From positions 6,304 to 17,942 of the forward strand of contig DUAA01000188.1 in assembly GCA_012961055.1 (NCBI GenBank): DNA of 11,639 nt. The letters run 5' to 3'. Below the pieces are notes generated by a model. The model was not told the origin of the DNA, did not search any database, and worked only from the letters and a program-made list of their open reading frames with translations. The position numbers and the translations under genes were made by a program. Positions 7,875 to 11,639 of this stretch are shown one piece after another; the first letter of the stretch is position 1, and each line of letters opens with the position of its first letter. The stretch is from Nitrospinaceae bacterium. GTDB lineage: Bacteria; Nitrospinota; Nitrospinia; Nitrospinales; VA-1.

Positions 7875-8375
7875 TTATGGAATTAAAGATTTACGCTGAT
7901 ATTTTAAATAAAAAAACTTTAATTGGCGTTGCACTTTTCTTATCTGGGCGTGTTTTCTTTCTTCAATATATAGATCCTGAGCTCGCAACATATGTTTGAT
8001 GGCATTTGGGCCATCCTTTAACAAATCGTAAGCCATACTTAAATTAAAATGTGCCGCAGAGTACTGAGAGTTAAGTTTAACCGCCTCCTGATAAGCTGCT
8101 ATCTCTTCTTCATGCCTGCCTAAAGCAAGATAGGCCTTTCCCAGCTCAAAAAAAGCGACCTCATCCAGAGGGTCATCTCTAATACTTGACTTATGGCTCA
8201 AAATTTCTGCCTGGGCACCTTTAAGATAGGTTTTAAAATCTACCGCCAACACCCCTCCCGCAGAGGCTCCCAAAACAAAAATTAGCATCAAAAAAGCGAG
8301 CAATCCTTTTCCAATAGATTTAAAAATACTAAGACCACCGAAAGAAATGAAGTTATTGAGCGAGCAAGTTAGCAT
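7875..8375 (-). CDS. Exported or membrane-anchored TPR-repeat protein
   Basis: With the ATG at 8375 the protein has 166 residues. Residues about 17-44 look like a signal sequence: a basic FKSIGKG, then LLAFLMLIFVLGASAGGVLA, followed by mature VDFKTYLKGAQ. It may be cleaved after VLA or kept as an anchor. Residues about 70-140 hold two tetratricopeptide repeats (VAFFELGKAYLALGRHEEEI and SAAHFNLSMAYDLLKDGPNA) plus a third partial helix pair, and the end is a basic helix. TPRs form protein-binding superhelices, so a periplasmic scaffold role is likely; no partner is evident. The start is uncertain: the frame opens at TTG 8405, ATG codons lie at 8390 and 8375, and GGAG sits only 2 bases before the latter. 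The n-region is long for a signal peptide, so the true start may be further in. Confidence 0.82.
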   Translation of the reverse strand: MLTCSLNNFISFGGLSIFKSIGKGLLAFLMLIFVLGASAGGVLAVDFKTYLKGAQAEILSHKSSIRDDPLDEVAFFELGKAYLALGRHEEEIAAYQEAVKLNSQYSAAHFNLSMAYDLLKDGPNAIKHMLRAQDLYIEERKHAQIRKVQRQLKFFYLKYQRKSLIP

Positions 8376-8409
8376 TCTCCAATGTATCATTATTTTAAGA
8401 GGCAATCAT

Positions 8410-8599
8410 GAATTACCGAAAATTTGTAAAACCGACTGGAAGGTTTCTAAAGTTGACTTGGACACTTGGCAAATTGGAGAGAAATGGATGATGCAATCAG
8501 TCGCAAAAGTTCTCAACCATCACCACAAAAATTGATATTCAATTCTTCAAAAACTTCAGCGCTTCGGAGATTAATTTAAATAAAGCTTTTAACGGGTGA
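8410..8599 (+). pseudogene. Possible relic of a pterin-4a-carbinolamine dehydratase-like gene
   Basis: The plus-strand frame reads ELPKICKTDWKVSKVDLDTW, then KWMMQSVAKVLNHHHK ending near 8526. A shift of one base continues it as KIDIQFFKNFSASEINLNKA to a TGA at 8597-8599. The order (LP..WKV near the start, a helix with A/VAKV, a HH cluster, then a strand and a polar helix) recalls the DCoH/PCD fold with its E-x(3)-HHP signature, but several conserved residues are absent. The match is weak and from memory; it may be coincidence. Confidence 0.25.
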
Positions 8600-8809
8600 A
8601 TTTACAATTAAATTAGTCTCATCTTTTAATTCTTTCAGCAAGAATGACTTTTTCAATGGAGATATGTTATCAACACCAAATATATAAAAGATATACATCC
8701 TATTATGTTTAATAAAAAATCTGTATTATTACTTATCGAGGTATAAACTTTGTTTAATGATAAAACTGTTAACTTTTTGAACCGGATTTGTATAGAACCC
8801 ATCCTATCT
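8600..8809. other. Non-coding, very AT-rich spacer
   Basis: No ORF, RNA gene or repeat is supported here. The stretch is rich in A/T runs and probably carries the upstream control region of nfu. Confidence 0.5.
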
Positions 8810-8838
8810 TTGACTTGAACAGAAGCTTCATCTTTAAA
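8810..8838 (+). promoter_or_regulatory. Candidate promoter before nfu
   Basis: TTGACT at 8810-8815 and TTTAAA at 8833-8838 are 17 bases apart. The start of transcription would fall near 8845, leaving only about ten bases before the ATG and overlapping the ribosome binding site. That is unusually short, so the site may be fortuitous. Confidence 0.3.
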
Positions 8839-8855
8839 TTAACCAAGGAAACCCC

Positions 8856-9455
8856 ATGCAGGAAACCCACTCCATGACTTTTACCGTTGAAAACATTGAA
8901 CTGACCCCAAATCCCCGGTCGGTAAAATTTATTTTGGACAAAACAGTGATCGATTCAGGCTCCAAAACCATTCAAGAGGGTGGCTTTCTGGAAGCTGATG
9001 CTTTCGCTCACAACCTATTTGCCCTGGATATTATTGATATGGTTTATTTGCGGGAGAATTTTGTATCCATTACCCTGATCTCTGCTGACCTTTGGGTGAT
9101 TTTTAAGGATAAGATTAAAAATATTATCGAAGCAGATTTGGAAAAATATGCGGATGGAGAGGAAGAAGTGTCTTCATCTATTCTTGATGATTTTGATATG
9201 GAAAAGTACCCCCAACTTTCAGATGATGAAAAAATTATCATCGTTGAGGCCGTTCTTGATTCATCAATCCGTCCTGCTCTGGCAAACGACGGGGGAGGAC
9301 TTGAGGTCATTGAAGTGGAAGGACCCATTGTCCGAATTCGTTATCAAGGAGCCTGCGGGGGGTGCCCCAGTTCCACAGGAGGTACCCTGCGTGTCATTGA
9401 AAATCATCTCCGCTCACAATTAGACCCCGACATAAAAGTCCACACCTATAATTAG
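8856..9455 (+). CDS. nfu: Nfu-type iron-sulfur cluster carrier (Nfu_N plus NifU domain)
   Basis: The 199-residue protein has two domains. Residues about 9-95 match the Nfu/NifU scaffold N-terminal domain (ENIELTPNPRSVKFILDK, LFALDIIDMVYLRENFVSIT), the form known from mitochondrial NFU1 and bacterial homologues. Residues about 122-195 match the NifU C-terminal domain, with IRPALANDGGGLEVIEVEG and the cluster-binding motif GACGGCPSSTGGTL (C167 and C170). Nfu proteins hold a [4Fe-4S] cluster between two subunits and pass it to target enzymes in the cytosol. An acidic linker (YADGEEE to DDFDMEKY) joins the domains. AAGGA about 6 bases before the ATG at 8856 supports this start; an ATG six codons later is less well placed. 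A strong hairpin follows the gene, so it looks monocistronic. Confidence 0.95.
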   Translation: MQETHSMTFTVENIELTPNPRSVKFILDKTVIDSGSKTIQEGGFLEADAFAHNLFALDIIDMVYLRENFVSITLISADLWVIFKDKIKNIIEADLEKYADGEEEVSSSILDDFDMEKYPQLSDDEKIIIVEAVLDSSIRPALANDGGGLEVIEVEGPIVRIRYQGACGGCPSSTGGTLRVIENHLRSQLDPDIKVHTYN

Positions 9456-9474
9456 CATATGCCACTAGGTACTC

Positions 9475-9504
9475 AATTAACCCCCCAAAATAAAGGGGTT
9501 AATT
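9475..9504 (+). terminator. Perfect 10-bp hairpin after nfu
   Basis: AATTAACCCC (9475-9484) and GGGGTTAATT (9495-9504) are exact inverted complements around a 10-base loop, starting 20 bases after the nfu stop. No T-run follows at once; oligo-T stretches begin about 22 bases later. It is probably a transcript end or 3'-stabilising structure, but a protein-binding palindrome is possible. Confidence 0.45.
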
Positions 9505-9595
9505 CGGTATAACTCCCAAGCTGAAATTTTTTAATTTTTTTCCGTTAATTTATAACAAGTATAGGCATGTCCTTAATCATAGCTATTACTCATAA

Positions 9596-9617
9596 AACCA
9601 TTGTCTTAACAACGGTT
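9596..9617. repeat. Imperfect inverted repeat in the nfu-amidase spacer
   Basis: AACCATTGT and ACAACGGTT form a 9-bp stem with one mismatch around a CTTA loop. There is no T-run after it. No gene is visible in the surrounding spacer (9505-9774). The role is unknown. Confidence 0.3.
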
Positions 9618-9727
9618 CTATGCCGTAGCTGATATATTTCAAAGAATAGCTCTGAAGTTAACAAAACTCATTTTAATTGCGTTATTTCTGATGGCCGATG
9701 TTTTGATTTTTTTGCATCCCTCAATTT

Positions 9728-9764
9728 GTAATTAATATTACAGGGATCCCTTTCACGCTATACT
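9728..9764 (+). promoter_or_regulatory. Candidate promoter and palindromes before the amidase-like gene
   Basis: A TATACT (-10-like) lies at 9759-9764. Just upstream are the perfect palindrome AGGGATCCCT (9742-9751) and the inverted repeat GTAAT-TAAT-ATTAC (9729-9742). No good -35 element is present at the right distance, which would fit a promoter needing an activator bound at these repeats. This is inference. Confidence 0.3.
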
Positions 9765-9790
9765 ATAGGCTCTAAAGGAGTGAGTTGAAC

Positions 9791-10159
9791 ATGAATCACG
9801 ACTCATATTTACCGAAATTGATAACAAGGCAGGAGACTCGATCTATTCTGGTTCATTTCACAGAAGCAGATTCACCCACCTATGAAAAAATAAAGCAATC
9901 TCATTTAGAAAGAGGGGAACCTGAAATCGGTTTTCATTTCATCTTAGCCCCAGAAGGAAAAATTTTGATGGGAAGGCATGTCTCCAAGATTGGATCCCAT
10001 CATGCGGATATGGATGCAACCAGCATCGGGATCTGTGTCATAGGAAACCGAGACGATATGGACAGCGAGCAATCCATTGCCCTCACTCTATTGCTCGAAA
10101 ATTTGAAATCTGATTATCCCTCCCTAGAAACAGTCAAATATTTGTACACAAGAAACTAA
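9791..10159 (+). CDS. Short T7-lysozyme/PGRP-like amidase-fold protein lacking the C-terminal zinc-ligand region
   Basis: The 122-residue protein resembles the N-acetylmuramoyl-L-alanine amidase type 2 family, notably T7 lysozyme. ILVHFTEADSPTYEKIKQSH (residues 19-38) fits the first strand with the zinc-ligand histidine H22. GEPEIGFHFILAPEGKILMG (42-61), GSHHAD (68-73) and SIGICVIGN (78-86) fit the core. In T7 lysozyme the zinc is held by His17, His122 and Cys130, with Tyr46 and Lys128 catalytic. Here the Tyr46 position is Phe48, and the chain ends at VKYLYTRN, before any His/Lys/Cys segment. No signal peptide is seen. The frame also opens at TTG 9785, but AAGGAG at 9775-9780 and the ATG at 9791 make the latter more likely. 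It is likely non-catalytic: a peptidoglycan-binding or regulatory protein, or a truncated remnant. It converges with the K+ channel gene, 36 bases away. Confidence 0.8.
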   Translation: MNHDSYLPKLITRQETRSILVHFTEADSPTYEKIKQSHLERGEPEIGFHFILAPEGKILMGRHVSKIGSHHADMDATSIGICVIGNRDDMDSEQSIALTLLLENLKSDYPSLETVKYLYTRN

Positions 10160-10195
10160 GAAGAAATATAGACCAACCAGAGCGATCAAATTCTA

Positions 10196-11323
10196 TCAAG
10201 CCCCTATGAAGATTTGTTGGAGTATTTGGCCACTGTTCTTCAACCAGTCGAAACGTTTTCTGGACATATATATGATATGGTCAGTAGAAGTTAGGATTAG
10301 GTCATTTTCCGGGTTGAGGCGCAACTGTCCTCCTATACTTTGAAGGCCTAAAACCTCTACGGGGAGTTTGAGCTGAATAGCGGCGATCTTTAAACTTCCG
10401 ATGTTGAACTCCTGATAATCACCCTCCCAGGAACCCACAGCCGAATAGCTGATATAAATCTGGTTACCCCCGGCATTGGAGGACAGTTCGCGATAAACTT
10501 GATACAAACCGGGGTCTTCCAATTCCTGCACCAAGAGACCCATTTGCAAGTCGGTGGTACTGATGCCACCATCGATGCCGAAGGTATTGAGGTTATTCAA
10601 GGTTTCTGCACGGCTGCAAGTCATGACGGTTACTACTTGCGGCCAGTTTCTTTCGATGAGACCCGCCGTCAAGGTATTAGTGTCATCCATCGCCGGGTCA
10701 GCGGCACAAGAAGTGAGGACACAAGCTTTAGCCTGAGACGCGTTGACCCGCTGCAAAGTCTCCGAAGCCGATGGCAGGCCCATGATAAATGCGTCAATTT
10801 TCCGAACTAAAAATTCTGGAAGTTCTTTATCCCTATTCGGTAAATGAGCGGCTACAATCACACGGGGGATATCTTTGAAATCGGGACTGTGATCCAGCTC
10901 TTTCAACAACTCCGTTATTTCCCCATAGGAAGGAACATTTACAATGATTAAGTGCCCGTTGCCTGTATAATTACCTTCGCCTTTCATTTTTTTCATCCTC
11001 CTTTGCATAGCCCGTTCAAGAATGATCCCGGTCAATACCCCGAAACAACCAATTCCCAGCATCGAGGTCACAACTGTGGTCCATCTTCCTTCCGGAGTCG
11101 CCGCAGAAATATCCCCGTATCCAATCGTCGTCAAAGTAATGTAAGCAGTCCACAGGCCGTCTGAAAAGGTCATATCCTTTTCGTAGGTCGACAGCATGAG
11201 CGCGAAAACCACGATCATTAATAAAAAGATTAAGCCCAGCACGAAAAGCAACCGGGTTTCCGGTTGTCTGAGTTTTCTAAGAATACGTCTTAATGGATAA
11301 AAAATCACTTTTTCTATTTCCAT
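10196..11323 (-). CDS. Two-transmembrane K+ channel with RCK (TrkA-N/TrkA-C) regulatory region
   Basis: The 375-residue inner-membrane protein has the MthK-type plan. TM1 lies at about residues 24-44, the pore helix and selectivity filter TLTTIGYGD at 63-71, and TM2 at about 83-104, followed by a basic stretch (RRMKKMKG). From residue about 122 a Rossmann-like RCK domain starts at HLIIVNVPSYGEITELLKEL. It includes VIVAAHLPN, ACVLTSCAADPAMDDTNTLT and the following VVTVMTCSRAETLNNL. Residues about 285-355 (NIGSLKIAAIQLKLPVEVLG, LNPENDLILTSTDHIIYMSR) fit an RCK C-terminal domain. Such channels are gated by ligands bound to an octameric RCK ring. The usual G-x-G-x-x-G nucleotide loop is replaced by VNVPSYGEI. 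The frame opens at TTG 11326, but the adjacent ATG at 11323 is preferred; no strong Shine-Dalgarno is seen. Confidence 0.92.
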   Translation of the reverse strand: MEIEKVIFYPLRRILRKLRQPETRLLFVLGLIFLLMIVVFALMLSTYEKDMTFSDGLWTAYITLTTIGYGDISAATPEGRWTTVVTSMLGIGCFGVLTGIILERAMQRRMKKMKGEGNYTGNGHLIIVNVPSYGEITELLKELDHSPDFKDIPRVIVAAHLPNRDKELPEFLVRKIDAFIMGLPSASETLQRVNASQAKACVLTSCAADPAMDDTNTLTAGLIERNWPQVVTVMTCSRAETLNNLNTFGIDGGISTTDLQMGLLVQELEDPGLYQVYRELSSNAGGNQIYISYSAVGSWEGDYQEFNIGSLKIAAIQLKLPVEVLGLQSIGGQLRLNPENDLILTSTDHIIYMSRKRFDWLKNSGQILQQIFIGA

Positions 11324-11375
11324 CAATGAGGCTTATTGAGAGACTCTCTAAAAACTAATTTTGATCATGAGCAAC

Positions 11376-11389
11376 CCTTATAAATAAGG
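11376..11389. repeat. Short inverted repeat upstream of the K+ channel gene
   Basis: CCTTAT and ATAAGG are perfect complements separated by AA, about 55-65 bases upstream of the channel start. It could be an operator or the end of an upstream transcript. It is AT-rich and short, so chance is quite possible. Confidence 0.3.
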
Positions 11390-11444
11390 ACGGCGAATTG
11401 CCTTAGAGAAAAATAACCAACAACTAGAAATCCTCTTAAAAATT

Positions 11445-11473
11445 ATTATAGCGGTTTAATCTCTCGAAGAAAA
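11445..11473 (-). promoter_or_regulatory. Candidate promoter for the K+ channel gene
   Basis: A perfect TATAAT lies on the minus strand at 11450-11445, which would give a leader of about 115 bases. The matching -35 region (TTTTCT at 17 bases) is poor, so support rests on the -10 alone in an AT-rich stretch. Confidence 0.3.
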
Positions 11474-11560
11474 ACTTTCATCACAATACAAACAGGATTC
11501 ATCCTTGTGGTGTTGACATAACGGGTTATCTTTAATAGGCTGTTTATCGGAAACATTCAT
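11456..11560 (-). CDS. Possible 34-residue Cys/His-rich small protein
   Basis: ATG at 11560 opens a 34-codon frame ending in TAA at 11456. It is hydrophilic, with C15, H17, H18, C23 and C26 in the arrangement CQHHKDESCLYC, which could bind a metal such as zinc. It overlaps by 17 bases the end of a possible upstream frame on the same strand, in a manner typical of translational coupling, and lies about 130 bases upstream of the K+ channel. No good ribosome binding site is visible. It may be a real small protein, the shifted tail of the upstream gene, or chance. Confidence 0.35.
   Translation of the reverse strand: MNVSDKQPIKDNPLCQHHKDESCLYCDESFSSRD
11513..11541 (+). promoter_or_regulatory. 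Candidate promoter for a plus-strand gene beyond the right edge
   Basis: A perfect TTGACA at 11513-11518 is followed after 17 bases by TAGGCT (11536-11541), which keeps the three most conserved -10 positions. It would drive a transcript with about a 90-base leader ending at the edge Shine-Dalgarno. It conflicts in part with the minus-strand ORFs here. Confidence 0.3.
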
Positions 11561-11639
11561 ACCTACGAGTTTGATTTTTTAAATGCATCGAGGCCACCTT
11601 TTGATCCAATCCAAGCCATCGCTCAGAAAGAGGAGGAGT
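11544..11639 (-). CDS. Possible 3' end of a gene entering from the right edge
   Basis: One minus-strand frame is open from the window edge for 31 codons, ending TAA at 11544. It contains PPLSERWLGLDQKVASMHL and ends RRYECFR, and reads like the end of a protein. An open stretch of this length is not rare by chance, and a competing plus-strand reading exists, so confidence is low. I recognise no family. Confidence 0.3.
   Translation of the reverse strand, partial: TPPLSERWLGLDQKVASMHLKNQTRRYECFR
11629..11639 (+). promoter_or_regulatory. Shine-Dalgarno-like AGGAGG at the right edge
   Basis: AGAGGAGGAGT ends the window. If it is read on the plus strand, a start codon should lie within about ten bases beyond the edge. 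It could equally be coding sequence of the minus-strand frame (Pro-Pro codons). Confidence 0.35.

Noticed and set aside
9044..9423. Minus- and plus-strand ORFs overlapping nfu in other frames
   Set aside because: Serine-rich or basic shadow frames of a well-recognised gene.
9567..9632. 21-codon plus ORF reading SLIIAITHKTIVLTT, superficially like an Ntn-hydrolase N-terminus
   Set aside because: It has no ribosome binding site, ends quickly, and no continuation is found in other frames.
10499..11164. Plus-strand ORFs of 60-103 codons across the K+ channel gene
   Set aside because: They are shadows of the minus-strand gene, whose pore and RCK motifs are clear.
1..11639. tRNA, rRNA, CRISPR arrays, insertion sequences, integrase or toxin-antitoxin genes
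   Set aside because: Looked for in all spacers; no T-loop-like motifs, regularly spaced repeats, transposase motifs or terminal inverted repeats were seen.

Overview
The window comes from a Gram-negative bacterium of modest GC content (AT-rich spacers, many A/T-ending codons). The support is an AsmA-family envelope protein, a ChaN-type lipoprotein-like factor, and housekeeping genes of typical bacterial type (rlmB, rpsU, an Nfu iron-sulfur carrier). No phage, transposase, CRISPR, tRNA or rRNA is visible. The phylum cannot be fixed from this sequence. A delta-proteobacterial or Nitrospinota-like marine lineage is only a guess from the gene mix.

Layout. 1-2947 (minus) is one long open frame for an AsmA-family protein that continues past the left edge. 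It diverges from rlmB (3189-3962, plus), which converges on rpsU (minus, TTG start, very strong ribosome binding site, good sigma-70 promoter with a leader of about 130 nt). rpsU diverges from a membrane-anchored ChaN domain fused to a C-terminal PDZ domain (4391-5614, plus). That gene converges on a stand-alone two-CBS protein (5690-6085, minus).

From about 6.1 to 8.8 kb the window changes character. Intact small genes (acylphosphatase plus a small helical protein of unknown function, and a secreted or anchored TPR protein, all minus) alternate with debris. The clearest debris is a gene of about 240 codons broken by several frameshifts and stops (6151-6866). Weaker traces lie at 7710-7870 and at 8410-8599; the latter faintly resembles pterin-4a-carbinolamine dehydratase. 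This looks like a stretch undergoing gene erosion.

The right part holds nfu (8856-9455, plus) followed by a strong hairpin, a short T7-lysozyme/PGRP-like protein whose C-terminal zinc-ligand segment is missing (9791-10159, plus), and a convergent two-transmembrane K+ channel with an RCK regulatory region (10196-11323, minus). The last 300 bases are ambiguous. They carry a small Cys/His-rich minus-strand ORF and a possible gene end. They also carry a TTGACA promoter-like site and a Shine-Dalgarno sequence at the very edge, which could serve a plus-strand gene outside the window.

The genes do not form one pathway. They are mostly single transcription units in alternating directions. The only convincing operon-like pair is the small helical protein plus acylphosphatase. 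I found no strong candidate for a new multi-gene system; the most interesting items are the shortened amidase-fold protein, the ChaN-PDZ fusion, the frameshifted relic and the rpsU leader.
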